A DNA stretch of 64,000 nt from Vibrio sp. J1-1. GTDB taxonomy: Bacteria > Pseudomonadota > Gammaproteobacteria > Enterobacterales > Vibrionaceae. Of the stretch, positions 44,792-56,300 are shown one piece after another. The translations under genes and the position numbers were made by a program. The stretch is taken from positions 124,001-188,000 of the forward strand of contig NZ_JAKKCM010000008.1 of the NCBI RefSeq assembly GCF_021728395.1, read 5' to 3'. The notes under the pieces were generated by a model, which was not told the origin of the DNA, ran no database searches, and saw only the letters and a program-made list of their open reading frames with translations. Numbering within the stretch: the stretch's first letter is position 1; every line of letters starts with the position of its first letter.

Positions 44792-46522
44792 CTATTTTCT
44801 ACGGAACCCAAATAAGCCAAGCATGGTCAAAGTTAACCAACCAAGGCCGGCACCTTCACGTGTCGCACTTTCTTCTTCCACGTTTCGAGAAACAATATCA
44901 TCCTGCGTTTGATCAGGAATAGGCATTAATTTAACCGCGACAACCTCTTCTGTAACATCACAAGATGCGTTGTGCGCTGTAGAATTATAGCCACCGGAAC
45001 ACTTCAATGCAGTACCCGAAACCACGCCTGCATCATTGATGTCTGTTGCATCAATGATACGGAACTCGTTGTTCGCGTCAGAGTATTCACCACCGTTAGT
45101 CAGCGTATCCAAGAGCCAAGCCTGACCACCAAATAATGATTCAGCACGCTCGCTTGCTGTACCGTCTGCATGATACGGGTAAATAAATCCGCGCTTACGG
45201 CGTGGCTTACCATCATCCTCACGTGTAGTGTCAGCATCTATTTGACCAACAATTTCATTGTAAGCGTTGATGCCACCCATTTTACCGCCAGCACCATTAA
45301 AGAAGATGCCAGAAGTTAGGTATACAGCACTCAAGGAGTCAGAACGAACATCTGGAACGATAAACAAACGATTTGGATATGCTCCGGCTGTTGGGATGCT
45401 GCGTTTTGCCTCACCAATACCAACAAAGTTTGAGTTAACCGCTGTCAGACGCGAGTTCGAATGAATGGTATCACCATCTTCTCGCTGACGTGCGCCACTG
45501 ACCACTTTATTCGACCATGTGACGTTTTCTATCGACGTTGCAGACTCTAACGTACCAACAAATACCGTCGCATTCATGTAGTTGTTGTCAGAATACGTGT
45601 TGTAACCCACACCATATACGGTCGTGTCATCAACGATAAAGTCACGCATGCTGCCTTGAGCCAGTCGATTATTGTCGCTTGAAGTATTACTTGGCCACGA
45701 TAGCTCAGAGACGTTACCTTTCTGATCCCAGATAGCAGCTTTAGAGGTATGGTGCGTACCATTATTATTGCTTGCTGTGCGCGATACACTGCCCGATGTG
45801 AACACACCGTCTGTTTTCCATGCGTGGCTTTCTACAACAGCAGCCTGATCTTCTTCTGTAATGATGTTAGGAACAATGGGAGCAACAACCGTGTTGCGCG
45901 TTTCTAACGCAGATGGATCATCTGTACTAACTACGCTTTGGTTGCCAACCGCTTGACCACCTGATGTTAAGCTATTGATAACATTGTTATACTCGTTTTC
46001 ATAAGCAGAGCTGTCACCTTCCACAAATACCAGTGCATTCGAGGTAAAGTCTTTGTAGCGTTCGTTCTGCCAAGGCACAATGTTTACCGCAGACCATGTC
46101 TCGCAGGTGTTGTAGCCAAGGTTGTAATAACAGTAAGTTTCAAAATCATCGCGATCGTCAACGTAAGCAAATCGAGAGTCCACTCCAAATGGCACTTCTT
46201 CACGATAGCTAATACCGTCTACTGCCTGACCTGCCGATAAAGGCGTTGTACGAGTCTCAACGGCCAGCTTAAATTGCTCAGCAGTACAACTCGCGGTAGC
46301 GTCAAAGCAGCCTTTTGCGAATGGCACTGGTTCTACTGCATTTGGGTCAACATAAACGTCACCCTGCTGAATCGCGACACCATAAGCCGTTTCATAATCG
46401 ACGATGTCACCATTTACCTCAGGTGAAACTTCGATAACTTGATACAATGCAGCGTTTGCACTCATTGATGAACCTACCATCATCGCGATGGCAGTTAGTT
46501 TGAATTTGTGACTACAATTCAT
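44792..46522 (-). CDS. DUF3466 family exported protein with GlyGly-CTERM sorting end
   Basis: A 576-residue exported protein. A signal peptide (FKLTAIAMMVGSSMSANA) is cleaved near residue 24. The large middle part has repeated beta-type blade segments (FIVDDTTVYGVGYNTYSD, IGEAKRSI, GIFFNGAGGKMGGINAYNEI) typical of DUF3466, and many Asp/Asn. The C-terminus, GAGLGWLTLTMLGLFGFRRK, is a GlyGly-CTERM signal: Gly motif, membrane helix and Arg-rich tail recognised by rhombosortase. The mature protein is therefore probably a cell-surface or secreted protein; the function is not known. It lies between rmf and uup as in other Vibrio. Confidence 0.85.
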   Translation of the reverse strand: MNCSHKFKLTAIAMMVGSSMSANAALYQVIEVSPEVNGDIVDYETAYGVAIQQGDVYVDPNAVEPVPFAKGCFDATASCTAEQFKLAVETRTTPLSAGQAVDGISYREEVPFGVDSRFAYVDDRDDFETYCYYNLGYNTCETWSAVNIVPWQNERYKDFTSNALVFVEGDSSAYENEYNNVINSLTSGGQAVGNQSVVSTDDPSALETRNTVVAPIVPNIITEEDQAAVVESHAWKTDGVFTSGSVSRTASNNNGTHHTSKAAIWDQKGNVSELSWPSNTSSDNNRLAQGSMRDFIVDDTTVYGVGYNTYSDNNYMNATVFVGTLESATSIENVTWSNKVVSGARQREDGDTIHSNSRLTAVNSNFVGIGEAKRSIPTAGAYPNRLFIVPDVRSDSLSAVYLTSGIFFNGAGGKMGGINAYNEIVGQIDADTTREDDGKPRRKRGFIYPYHADGTASERAESLFGGQAWLLDTLTNGGEYSDANNEFRIIDATDINDAGVVSGTALKCSGGYNSTAHNASCDVTEEVVAVKLMPIPDQTQDDIVSRNVEEESATREGAGLGWLTLTMLGLFGFRRK

Positions 46523-46529
46523 TGAATTC

Positions 46530-48449
46530 TTAACTATCCTGTTGCATTGCTTCGAGTTCTTCCCATCTCTCGAATGCGATTTCCAACTCCTGCTCGAGAG
46601 CAGTAAGCTGTTCCAATACCGGTTGAGTTTGCTCTACAGATTTAGTGAAAAATTCTGGATCATTCACTTGTTCTTGCAACGTCTCAATATCCGACTCTAA
46701 TTGTTCTAGTTTAGCTGGAAGAGCTTCTAGTTCTCTTTGCAGCTTATATGATAATTTCTTCGAGTTGTTCTTAGGCTGAGGTGTTTTGGGAGTTTCCTCA
46801 ACCACTTTTTCTTTACTCGCTGCTTTTTCAGCCGACTGACGAGCGACCAGTACCTGCTCACGTTGCTGTCTCGCATCGTGATAACCACCAACAAATTCTT
46901 CAATGACTCCATTTCCTTCGAAGATCCAACTTGTTGTCACCGTATTATCAACAAACTCACGGTCGTGGCTTACTAACAGTAGCGTACCCTGATAGTTGGC
47001 AAGCATTTCTTCTAAAAGTTCCAACGTTTCGATATCCAAATCGTTGGTTGGTTCGTCAAGAATAAGTAAGTTGTTTGGTTTCAGCAAGATACGAGCTAAT
47101 AATAGACGATTTTTTTCACCGCCGGAAAGCGCTTTGACTGGTGTCCTTGCTCGTTTTGGTGCAAATAAGAAATCTTGCAGGTAACTCAGAGCATGACGTT
47201 GACGACCGCCTACCATCACTTCTTGCTTACCGTCTGCTAGGTTATCAATGACCGTTTTCTCGGGATCGAGAATTTCACGATATTGGTCGAAGTACGCGAC
47301 TTCGAGTTTAGTACCACAATGTAAACGACCAGACTGTGCTTCTAACTGACCTAAAAGCAACTTGAGTACCGTACTCTTACCGCAGCCGTTTGGTCCAATT
47401 AACGCAATTCGATCACCGCGCATAATATTGAAGCTAAAGTTATCAACGATTTTTTTGCCTTCATAAGCAAATGATACGTTTTCAGCTTCAAAGACGATTT
47501 TACCGGAGCGAGAAGCATCATCGATGTTCAGGTTAACTTTACCCTGCACATCACGACGCTCATAGCGCTCTTCACGGAGTTTTTTAAGTGCGCGTACACG
47601 GCCTTCGTTACGAGTACGACGTGCTTTTATTCCCTGACGAATCCATACTTCTTCTTGAGCAAGTTTCTTGTCGAATTCTGCGTTCTGCATCTCTTCAACA
47701 CGAAGCATCTCTTCTTTTTCTGTCAGGTAGCTTTCGTAATCACCCGGAAATGAAGCAAGCTGACCACGATCCAGATCCACTATGCGTGTTGCCATCGACT
47801 TAATGAAAGCACGGTCGTGAGAAATAAAGATGATTGAACCTTTAAAGTCTTTCAGGAAGTTCTCTAGCCACTCGATCGTCGTCACATCAAGGTGGTTAGT
47901 TGGTTCGTCCAGAAGCAGTACATCAGGATCACACACAAGCGCACGAGCCAGTGCTGCTTTACGTTGCCAACCACCGGATAAATCCGTAAGTTTTGTTTCT
48001 GGGCTCAGTTTCAGTGCGGTTAAAACATTGTTGACGCGATCATCAAAACGCCAAGCGTTAGAATGATCAAGTTGCTCCTGAACCTTTGATAAGCGATTAA
48101 TGTTCTTTTCACTTGGGTCTTGAGCGACCAGATCAAGAAGATCGTGATAGATCTTCAATTGTTCGCCTACTTCTGCTAAGCCACCCGATACGTATTCGTA
48201 AACGGTGCCTTCTTGGTTGCGTGGTGGATCTTGCTCCAAACGAGAGACAACGACGTCTTGAGTAACTTGGATTTTTCCGTCATCCAGTACAATGTCCCCA
48301 GCAAGCACTTTCATCAACGTGGATTTACCGGCACCATTTCTCCCTACTAAACACACACGCTCGTTTTCTTGTAAGGCAAACTCTGCATGGTCGAGTAACG
48401 GATGATCGCCAAATGCCAACTGTGCATTATGAATGGTAAGTAATGCCAT
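46530..48449 (-). CDS. uup: Uup, ABC-F family ATPase
   Basis: About 639 residues; the ATG at 48449 (MALLTIHNAQL) is chosen over the longer frame. Two ABC ATPase domains are present: Walker A VGRNGAGKSTL near residue 35 and IGPNGCGKSTV near 350, signature motifs LSGGWQRK and LSGGEKNR, and Walker B LLLDEPTNHLD and LILDEPTNDLD. No membrane domain is seen, so it is a cytoplasmic ABC-F protein acting on ribosomes or DNA structures; Uup affects transposon excision in E. coli. A basic C-terminal coiled coil (about 545-639) fits the Uup DNA-binding tail. It overlaps the glutaredoxin-like gene by about 23 bases. Confidence 0.95.
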   Translation of the reverse strand: MALLTIHNAQLAFGDHPLLDHAEFALQENERVCLVGRNGAGKSTLMKVLAGDIVLDDGKIQVTQDVVVSRLEQDPPRNQEGTVYEYVSGGLAEVGEQLKIYHDLLDLVAQDPSEKNINRLSKVQEQLDHSNAWRFDDRVNNVLTALKLSPETKLTDLSGGWQRKAALARALVCDPDVLLLDEPTNHLDVTTIEWLENFLKDFKGSIIFISHDRAFIKSMATRIVDLDRGQLASFPGDYESYLTEKEEMLRVEEMQNAEFDKKLAQEEVWIRQGIKARRTRNEGRVRALKKLREERYERRDVQGKVNLNIDDASRSGKIVFEAENVSFAYEGKKIVDNFSFNIMRGDRIALIGPNGCGKSTVLKLLLGQLEAQSGRLHCGTKLEVAYFDQYREILDPEKTVIDNLADGKQEVMVGGRQRHALSYLQDFLFAPKRARTPVKALSGGEKNRLLLARILLKPNNLLILDEPTNDLDIETLELLEEMLANYQGTLLLVSHDREFVDNTVTTSWIFEGNGVIEEFVGGYHDARQQREQVLVARQSAEKAASKEKVVEETPKTPQPKNNSKKLSYKLQRELEALPAKLEQLESDIETLQEQVNDPEFFTKSVEQTQPVLEQLTALEQELEIAFERWEELEAMQQDS

Positions 48450-48669
48450 TATTTTCCAACCAATTTGTAAGTTGCTCTGAGTCAAACGGCCAGTTCAGCT
48501 CAGAATCTTGATATTTTAGTACGGGTATCGTGACGCCGTAACGAGAAAATAGTTCATCATCGAACGCAATGTCGACGATATCAGTCTGATCTGCCAGACC
48601 GGCCTGACTTATCAGAGAAAATGCCATCTCACAGAGATGGCAGCCCTCCGTGCTATACAATGTCAGCAC
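48427..48669 (-). CDS. Glutaredoxin-like protein (DUF836)
   Basis: An 80-residue thioredoxin-fold protein with the redox motif CHLC near residue 10 (STEGCHLCEMA) and the cis-proline region VTIPVLKY near 46. It is the short DUF836 glutaredoxin-like family. The stop lies inside the start of uup and the start is 17 bp after rlmKL, so the three genes are transcribed together. The target is not known. Confidence 0.9.
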   Translation of the reverse strand: MLTLYSTEGCHLCEMAFSLISQAGLADQTDIVDIAFDDELFSRYGVTIPVLKYQDSELNWPFDSEQLTNWLENNGITYHS

Positions 48670-48685
48670 ATCAAAATCCTTTTGT

Positions 48686-50809
48686 TTACTCTGCGTGTGT
48701 CACTAACCAGCAGTTATGAATTTGTTTGTTGCGCGCAAAATCAAGCGGAAGCGTTTGAGCGGAAATGTTTTGCGCCTTAAGACCCAGTTCAGCTAATGCT
48801 TCTTCATCCATCTTGAAATGACGCTTATTGTTTGAGAACACAATCGTGCCTTCATTTCTTAACAGACGCTTTAGATTCTTCATCAATTTGATGTGGTCAC
48901 GCTGAATATCAAATGACGTCTCCATACGCTTCGAGTTCGAGAACGTCGGCGGATCAATAAAGATAAGATCGTATTCGCCTTTTGCGTTTTCTAACCACTG
49001 AAGACAATCCGCTTGCTCGTAGCGATGCTGGCGCCCTACACAGCCGTTAAGCTGCATATTGTCTTTCGCCCAGTTCAGGTATGTGTTGGACATATCAACC
49101 GTTGTGGTTGAACGAGCTCCACCCACAGCAGCGTGGACGGTTGCACTACCTGTGTATGCAAACAAGTTTAAGAAATCTTTCCCTTTTGCCATTTCACCAA
49201 TACGACGACGTGTGATCTTATGATCAAGGAAAAGACCCGTATCAAGATAATCGTGAAGATTTACGATCAGCTTCACACCATACTCATGAACTTCTAGCGT
49301 TTCAGATACTTGTCCCAGTTTCTGGTATTGATTGCGGCCTTTTTGCTTCTCACGAACTTTGAGTACGACTTTGTTCGCTTCCACACCCGTTACCTGAATG
49401 GTCGCACGGATAATGTCGGTTAGACGACGTTTGGCTTTTTCTTCTGGAATATTCTTAGGTGCTGCGTACTCCTGAATAACAATTTGAGCGCCATATACGT
49501 CAATTGCAACATTGTATTCAGGAAGATCGGCATCGTAGATACGGTAGCAATCTAGCTCCTCTTTACGAGCCCACTTACCAATTTTGCCGATGTTCTTTTT
49601 CAGGCGGTTAGAGAAATCTGGTGCGATTTGTACATTGGTATCCGCGCCTTTTACTTCATCAACACTGCGTTCTGTAATGCTGTAATTTTTCTGGTGACAC
49701 TGTAACGCACCGTTATTCAACTTGAACTGTTTATCTGCACGCATGCGAAGGCAACTAAGCAATTCATCCGAGCTAGAGAAAATCGATGCTTTGCAGCCAC
49801 CGAACTCAGACTTAAGTTGTCCACCAAATGCAGTATAAAGAGCAATCAAACCAGGCTCAGTACCCAAACGCTCACCATACGGAGGGTTGGAAACAATAAC
49901 GCCATGCTCAAATCCTGCTGGACGAGTAATCGTTGCAGCATCACCTTGTGCAAACTCAATAAGCTCTTCAACACCTGCTCTGCGAGCGTTATCTTGAGCG
50001 ACTTTCAATACTTTAGGGTCGTTATCAAAGCCGAAAAACTTTGCGTCAACATTTTTGACACCTCGACGAGCCTGAACATTAGCCTCAGATTTGATCTCAG
50101 CCCAAGTCTCAGGTTCGAAATCTTCTAATGACTCAAAACCCCATTGCTTACGCTTAACACCAGGCGCCATATTCGCAGCCATCATCGCCGCTTCGATAAG
50201 CAGCGTACCTGAGCCACACATAGGATCGAGTAACGGCTGGTGGCCATCCCAACCACAACGCATGATAATCGCGGAAGCTAATGTTTCACGAAGAGGTGCG
50301 CGACCTGATTCAGGACGGTAGCCACGCTGATGAAGCCCACTACCCACCATATCCACACCCAGCAGTGCTTTGTCTTTGTGCAAGCGAACGTGAACACGAA
50401 TATCCGGACGTTCTTTACTGATGTTTGGACGAGGTAATCCTTTCTTTTCAAAGCAATCGACGATGCCATCTTTTACTTTCATCGCACCATATTGGCTATT
50501 GCGAATTTCACGGTTTGTGCCGTTAAAGTCGACAACGAAACGCTTTGAACTATGGAATTGATTCACCCAGTTAATGGCCATTGTAGAAAGGTACAAGTCC
50601 ATATCATCGTTACAGGTGAATTCAGATAAAACACGTACAAATCGAGACGCCAAACGGCTCCACAAACAACAGCGATAAACTTGTTCGTTTGTCGCTTTAA
50701 ATTTTACGCCTGCCTGTACTGGTTTCGCATTTTCGATGCCTAGTTTAGTCAGTTCTTCAACAAGCAAATTTTCCATGCCATTTGAAGTTACCGCGAGATA
50801 TTGATTCAT
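48686..50809 (-). CDS. rlmL: RlmKL, bifunctional 23S rRNA methyltransferase
   Basis: About 707 residues from the ATG at 50809 ([16 protein letters not shown]); the longer frame adds 34 unlikely residues. An N-terminal THUMP region precedes the first methyltransferase domain (m2G2445), whose motifs are [16 protein letters not shown] near residue 190 and [11 protein letters not shown] near 308. The second methyltransferase domain (m7G2069) has [16 protein letters not shown] near 548 and [15 protein letters not shown] near 614. Length and fusion match the gammaproteobacterial RlmKL. It is the first gene of the unit rlmKL-glutaredoxin-uup. Confidence 0.97.
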   Translation of the reverse strand: MNQYLAVTSNGMENLLVEELTKLGIENAKPVQAGVKFKATNEQVYRCCLWSRLASRFVRVLSEFTCNDDMDLYLSTMAINWVNQFHSSKRFVVDFNGTNREIRNSQYGAMKVKDGIVDCFEKKGLPRPNISKERPDIRVHVRLHKDKALLGVDMVGSGLHQRGYRPESGRAPLRETLASAIIMRCGWDGHQPLLDPMCGSGTLLIEAAMMAANMAPGVKRKQWGFESLEDFEPETWAEIKSEANVQARRGVKNVDAKFFGFDNDPKVLKVAQDNARRAGVEELIEFAQGDAATITRPAGFEHGVIVSNPPYGERLGTEPGLIALYTAFGGQLKSEFGGCKASIFSSSDELLSCLRMRADKQFKLNNGALQCHQKNYSITERSVDEVKGADTNVQIAPDFSNRLKKNIGKIGKWARKEELDCYRIYDADLPEYNVAIDVYGAQIVIQEYAAPKNIPEEKAKRRLTDIIRATIQVTGVEANKVVLKVREKQKGRNQYQKLGQVSETLEVHEYGVKLIVNLHDYLDTGLFLDHKITRRRIGEMAKGKDFLNLFAYTGSATVHAAVGGARSTTTVDMSNTYLNWAKDNMQLNGCVGRQHRYEQADCLQWLENAKGEYDLIFIDPPTFSNSKRMETSFDIQRDHIKLMKNLKRLLRNEGTIVFSNNKRHFKMDEEALAELGLKAQNISAQTLPLDFARNKQIHNCWLVTHAE

Positions 50810-51244
50810 AGTGTTCTTTCGCTGATAAAAAATGGCTTCAATTATACCTGACTTTACGATCAATGCCTCGTTTTTAAAGGTATTTTCCCTTCCGTTAGCA
50901 CAAACACTCACCAGTTAAGTGATCTGAAAGTTCCTACATTTTGCATTTTAATCAACTTTCATCTTGTCTTCCTTTCAACCATTAAGCGGTTCACACAGCG
51001 ATAGTGAATACTTATTTACTCTTAAATTGGTATATACCAGGAAATGAATAGCGTTGTTATTTAATTACATTTTATCGAGATAGGGGAATAAATAGGTAAA
51101 TGTTAAGCGCCAAGTTGCCTAACATTAAGAGAAACTAAGTTAAAAAAAGTGGGATAAAGGTGACCTACCTCATGATTAAGTGCACGAAAAATGTACAGTT
51201 ACAGAGGTGTTTATGTGAAAAAAGTGAAGTGTTCGGATAAAAAA
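50810..51244. other. AT-rich intergenic region between zapC and rlmKL
   Basis: No coding region of support. It should hold the rlmKL promoter. A weak inverted repeat AATGTTA ... TAACATT is seen near 51100-51126. The stretch could hide a small RNA, but nothing specific supports this. Confidence 0.4.
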
Positions 51245-51266
51245 AATCGACCTGAAGTGGTCGATT
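51245..51266 (-). terminator. zapC terminator
   Basis: AATCGACC and GGTCGATT pair around a 6-nt loop. On the minus strand a run of T residues follows the stem, about 40 bases after the zapC stop. Confidence 0.9.
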
Positions 51267-51306
51267 AAGGCAAACAAAGGAACGAAATAAAGAAATGAAA
51301 TCAGAT

Positions 51307-51849
51307 TTAGCCAACCATTGCCATTGGTGCCATCACAAACAGGTGGCTTGCACACGCCATACGGTCATGCATCACTTTAATCGGTTGACCAAACGGTAGG
51401 GACTTGCTCCCATCAAGAACAAACTCTTCTTGCCCGACGTAAAGGCACAGGCTAGAGGTTTCACCAGGCTCTAGAACAATGAAGACACCTTCAGAGTATT
51501 GGTTGGTTAGGAAGACCATATCCCCTTCTTCTGGCTCGTATCCAGAAGACTGAGCATCGAAAAACCAACTTTTAGGTTGAACTGGCTTATGGAAGCGTTT
51601 CGCAGCTACGCAGTATAGGGTTAGCTCTGCCTGACGGTATTCACTGATGTCTAAACAGCGGATACGTTCATTAAAAGTCTGAAACGCGCTGGCATCATCG
51701 ACAGTAAATTCGTTGTTTGAGAAGGCGCAGTTGACTAACAGCTTTCGGGTTAGATTGGTTTGGAAAATCATTTCCTCACCTAAATCCAGCATTAAGCAAG
51801 CTTTATGCTCGTCATAATACCAATTCCATTTGTCGCTGGGTTTAAGCAT
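51307..51849 (-). CDS. zapC: ZapC, FtsZ-associated division protein
   Basis: A 180-residue cytoplasmic protein that binds and stabilises FtsZ filaments at the division ring. The N-terminus (MLKPSDKWNWYYDEHKACLM, then LDLGEEMIFQT) and the middle SWFFDAQSSGYEPEEGDMVF match ZapC. It lies between pyrD and rlmKL, as in E. coli (ycbW). It has its own terminator, and a terminator after pyrD separates the two transcripts. Confidence 0.95.
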   Translation of the reverse strand: MLKPSDKWNWYYDEHKACLMLDLGEEMIFQTNLTRKLLVNCAFSNNEFTVDDASAFQTFNERIRCLDISEYRQAELTLYCVAAKRFHKPVQPKSWFFDAQSSGYEPEEGDMVFLTNQYSEGVFIVLEPGETSSLCLYVGQEEFVLDGSKSLPFGQPIKVMHDRMACASHLFVMAPMAMVG

Positions 51850-51951
51850 TGTTCCGTTCTCTCTTGACTAGTTAAATCAGTGGTAAAGAGGTAAGACGCT
51901 TAATTACCTACTCATGATTTTTAAATTTTACAAACGAACGGATAAAAAAAA

Positions 51952-51970
51952 AGAGGAAACAAGGTCCTCT
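51952..51970. terminator. pyrD terminator
   Basis: AGAGGA and TCCTCT pair around a 7-nt loop, with a run of A residues before and T residues after, so it can act on both strands. It lies about 45 bases after the pyrD stop. Confidence 0.85.
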
Positions 51971-52015
51971 TTTTTTGTAATAATCAATGTAAACTCAGCG
52001 AGTTGTTAAAGCATT

Positions 52016-53026
52016 TTACAGATTTCTAACAATATCTCGTAATAAGCCTGGACCGTGGTAAATAAAACCGGTATACACTTGAACCAACTGTGCTCCGGCC
52101 ATCATCTTCTCTTTTGCCGCAACATAAGAATCGATACCACCCACGCCAATGATCGGAAGTTTGTCGCCAAGTGCTTCATGAAGTTTACGAACCACTTCGG
52201 TAGAACGAGACTGTACCGGACGACCACTTAAGCCCCCCACTTCATTCGCGTGTTTCATCCCTTCAACAACGGTTCGATCCAACGTTGTGTTCGTCGCAAT
52301 CACACCATCGATGTTGTTTTTAATCAGCGATTCACAAATCTGAACGATTTCATCATCACTCAAGTCTGGCGCGATCTTCAGTGCCAACGGTACGTATTTA
52401 TCGTGTTTTTCTGCTAGCTCAGCTTGTTTTGCTTTTAACTCAGCAAGCAACTCATCCAGTGCCTCACCATATTGGAGAGAACGTAATCCCGGAGTGTTTG
52501 GAGAAGAGATATTCACCGCAATGTAACCTGCGTATTCGTATACTTTTTCCATACAAATCAGGTAGTCTTCTGCGCCTTTCTCAATCGGTGTGTCTTTGTT
52601 TTTACCGATATTGATACCAAGTACACAGTCGAACTTCGCTTTCTTCACATTCTCAACCAAGTGATCAACACCAAGGTTGTTAAAGCCCATACGGTTGATG
52701 ATGCCCTCTGCTTCCACTAAACGGAACAGACGCGGTTTATCATTACCAGGTTGCGGACGTGGCGTTACGGTACCGACTTCAACGAAACCAAAACCCATCG
52801 CATCAAACGCTTCGATACATTCGCCGTTTTTGTCTAAACCAGCAGCTAGACCTACAGGGTTACGGAACGTTAGTCCCATGCAATCTACTGGACGGTTTGG
52901 TAATTGTTGACGATAGAAAAGATCGAGAGGTGTGCCGTTAAAGCGTTGGAAATTCTTAATTGCAAGATCATGTGCCTTTTCGGCATCAAGTTGGAAAAAG
53001 CCAGTTCTGGCTAGACGGTAAAGCAT
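52016..53026 (-). CDS. pyrD: PyrD, dihydroorotate dehydrogenase (quinone)
   Basis: A 336-residue class 2 enzyme of pyrimidine synthesis, attached to the inner membrane and linked to quinones. The N-terminal helical membrane-binding part ([20 protein letters not shown]) is followed by the FMN barrel: [20 protein letters not shown] near residue 57, the catalytic Ser region [15 protein letters not shown] near 174, and [20 protein letters not shown] near 295. GGAGG lies 5 bases before the ATG. A hairpin followed by a U-run lies directly upstream of the ribosome-binding site, suggesting leader control by pyrimidines. Confidence 0.98.
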   Translation of the reverse strand: MLYRLARTGFFQLDAEKAHDLAIKNFQRFNGTPLDLFYRQQLPNRPVDCMGLTFRNPVGLAAGLDKNGECIEAFDAMGFGFVEVGTVTPRPQPGNDKPRLFRLVEAEGIINRMGFNNLGVDHLVENVKKAKFDCVLGINIGKNKDTPIEKGAEDYLICMEKVYEYAGYIAVNISSPNTPGLRSLQYGEALDELLAELKAKQAELAEKHDKYVPLALKIAPDLSDDEIVQICESLIKNNIDGVIATNTTLDRTVVEGMKHANEVGGLSGRPVQSRSTEVVRKLHEALGDKLPIIGVGGIDSYVAAKEKMMAGAQLVQVYTGFIYHGPGLLRDIVRNL

Positions 53027-53048
53027 TGTGCCTCCGAAAGAAAAAAGC

Positions 53049-53062
53049 CCCGTGTAAACGGG
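53049..53062 (-). promoter_or_regulatory. pyrD leader hairpin
   Basis: On the minus strand CCCGT-TTAC-ACGGG is followed by GC and a TTTTTT run just before the pyrD ribosome-binding site. The 5-bp stem with a U-run looks like a weak attenuator. The E. coli pyrD leader also forms a regulatory hairpin, although with another sequence. Confidence 0.4.
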
Positions 53063-53290
53063 TCAATATTATTTACTGTTTTTAATCGTAATTCAATGAA
53101 AATGAACGAATTAAGTAAAATCATATTTCTCAAAATTAATTATTATTTAAAAACAGCCAGTTAAATTAGTTATTTGAGTGCAAAAATCATAATTATTTAT
53201 GAAAAAGCAATCGATTTCAGCACATATAAAGTTAAATTAATAGTTACAGCGTAACCTTAGTTTTAGTAAGTTCTAGTAATCAGATACAAA

Positions 53291-53316
53291 AAAGCCCCGT
53301 ATCTCTACAGGGCTTT
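53291..53316 (-). terminator. Terminator after the NAD-glutamate dehydrogenase gene
   Basis: AAAGCCCCGTA and TACAGGGCTTT pair with one mismatch around a 4-nt loop. On the minus strand the stem ends in a T-run about 20 bases after the stop. Confidence 0.88.
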
Positions 53317-53337
53317 GTCTAAAACGCTAACTCTCTC

Positions 53338-56300
53338 CTACTCGCTTGGTGAGCAGTTTAAGTTAAGTAATACTAATTCGCGTAACGCAACCGAGAATTT
53401 AGCAAACTCGTGTACTGAGCCAACTTTAAACTCGTTTAGGATACTTTCCCAACGTTGCAGTGAAGGCTCATTGGATTCCATCCAGTTATCAAGCGCTTCA
53501 ATTACATCAAACTCTTCTGACGCACAGTTGCAATTCAGAACCTGAGCGGTTAACTGACGTTGCTGCCAATCTAAGTCTTCACGGAACGCAGCTCGAGCCA
53601 ATGCTTGCCAGTTGTTGTCTGCAGCTTGGTTGTTGATTTGCTTCAAGAACCAGTGTAGCGATAGACGATCACCTAAGTTGAAGTACAACTTAGACGTTTG
53701 TTCAACCGTTTTGCCTGTTTCACTTGCCACTGCAGAAATATCCAGTGCAGATTGCAGACTTGATAAGCGAGCAACTTGATGAGCAAGTTTCTCTTCAACC
53801 CCTCTTTCCATCCAAACTTGTGCAAGTTCGTTGTGTTCTTCAACTTCTGACTCAACAAGCATGCTATCTAGTGTTTCGCTGATAACATTCACATCTTGTT
53901 TGTAAAGATTGATCAATTCGCCCACGCTGCATTTGACGCTACGATTGCGCAGTAGCCAACGTGCAATTCGACGTAGTGCGCGACGAACGTAGAACATGAT
54001 TTCGTATTGTGCTTGCGCTGTAGCTACGTTATCCAGCTCACGAGTCTGTTTAAGAATCGATTCTAGCTCAAAGATTTCGCGTGCTGCACTATATGCATTT
54101 GCGATATCAACAACACTCGCACCGGTCTCTTCTTGCAAGCGCGTAACGAAGTTACAGCCCATCTCGTTAACCATTTGGTTAGCCAGTGCAGTTGCGATAA
54201 TTTCAGCACGTAGCGGATGGTTCACCATTTGATCTTTATAGTTACGGCGTAACTGACTCGGGAAGTACGCAACGAGCTGCTTCGCATGGAACTCATCATT
54301 GGCGATTTCGTCAGTTACAAGCTGCTGTTTCAATACCATTTTGCCGTAAGCAACCAAAACAGAAAGCTCTGGACGTGTCAGACCCAAGCCCTGCTTTTCA
54401 CGCTCTAGAAGCGTTTCGTCATCAGGGATGTATTCAAGCGCACGATCCAGGAATCCAGCTTTCTCCATAGTATGGATAAATCGAATCTGTTCTTTAACGA
54501 TACCAACACCTTGCTGCTCAGTAACAGAGATTGACTCTGATTGGCAGTAAGCATCATCAAGAACGATTTCACCAACTTCGTCTTCCATAGACTCTAAGAT
54601 CTGGTTACGTTGTTTAACAGTAAGATCACCGTTTGAAACCAAACCATTGAGGAAGATCTTGATGTTTACTTCGTTATCCGAACAGTCAACACCACCTACG
54701 TTGTCAACAAAGTCGGTGTTCACGCGGCCACCGTTGAGTGCGAATTCGATACGACCTTGTTGAGTCATACCCAAGTTACCGCCTTCACCAACAACCTTCG
54801 CTCTCAAATCACGACCGTCGATACGAAGCATGTCGTTTGCACGGTCGCCAACGTCAGTATGCGTCTCATTAGAAGCTTTAACGTAAGTACCGATACCACC
54901 ATTCCATAGAAGATCCACTTTCATTTTCAGGATCATCTTGATCAGTTCGTTTGGCGCAAGAGAGGCTTTCTTAGTACCCAGCATTTTCTGAATTTCAGGT
55001 GTTAACTGGATTGATTTCGCACGACGAGAGAAGATACCGCCACCTTTGGAGATCAACTCTTTGTTGTAATCTTCCCAACTTGATCTTGGTAGATTAAACA
55101 AACGGTTACGCTCTTCCCAGCTTGATGCTGAATCTGGATTTGGATCAATGAATATGTGTAGGTGGTTAAATGCAGCTTGCAGACGAATATGCTTAGAAAG
55201 CAGCATACCATTACCAAACACGTCCCCTGCCATGTCACCCACACCAATTGCTGTAAAGTCAGTGGTTTGACAATCGATTCCCATTTCACGGAAATGACGT
55301 TTTACTGATTCCCAACCACCTTTCGCAGTGATACCCATCGCTTTGTGATCGTAACCGTTAGAACCACCAGAGGCGAATGCATCACCCAGCCAGAAATTGT
55401 ACTCGTCAGAAACGGAGTTCGCTAAGTCTGAGAATGTTGCTGTACCTTTATCTGCTGCAACAACCAAATATGGGTCGTCTTCATCGTGACGTACAACACT
55501 TTGCGGATGAACCACTTCACCTTCAATGATGTTGTCTGATACATCAAGCAATGCACGAATAAAGCGTTTGTAACAACGTTGACCTTCAGCGAAGATCTCA
55601 TCACGTGTGGTCAGAGATGGTTGACGTTTACAAACAAAACCACCTTTCGCACCAACAGGAACGATAACGGTATTCTTAACTTGTTGTGCTTTGACTAGAC
55701 CTAGAATTTCAGTACGGAAATCTTCTTGGCGATCTGACCAGCGCAAGCCGCCACGAGCCACTTTACCACCGCGTAAGTGCACACCTTCGATGTCCGGCGC
55801 ATAAACGAAGATTTCAAATGCTGGTACCGGTTGTGGAATCTCTGGAATTTCACTCGGTTTCATCTTCAATGACAACCAAGGCTTAGGCAGTTTGTTTTCG
55901 CCTGTTTGGTAGTAGTTAGTCCGTAGCGTCGCCATGATCATGTCCATGTAACGACGGATGATACGATCATCATCTAAACTTTCTACACGATCCAATTGCT
56001 CAGTCAGTTTCTTGATAAGATCGTTCTGACCCTTCTCGCTACCTTTGTGCTTAGGATCGAAACGCTTGGTAAACAGCGTAACTAGACCTGTTGCTAAGTC
56101 TGGGTAGTGGCTTAACGTATCTTCAATGTACTGCTGACTGAAAGGGAAACCAACTTGACGCATGTAACGTGCATAAGCACGAAGAATTGAGATTTCACGG
56201 CCAGTCAGGGATGCACCTAATACCAATCGGTTAAAGCCATCACTCTCTAAATTTCCAGACCAAATTGCTGCAAATGCTTGTTGGAATCGATCGCGCGCTT

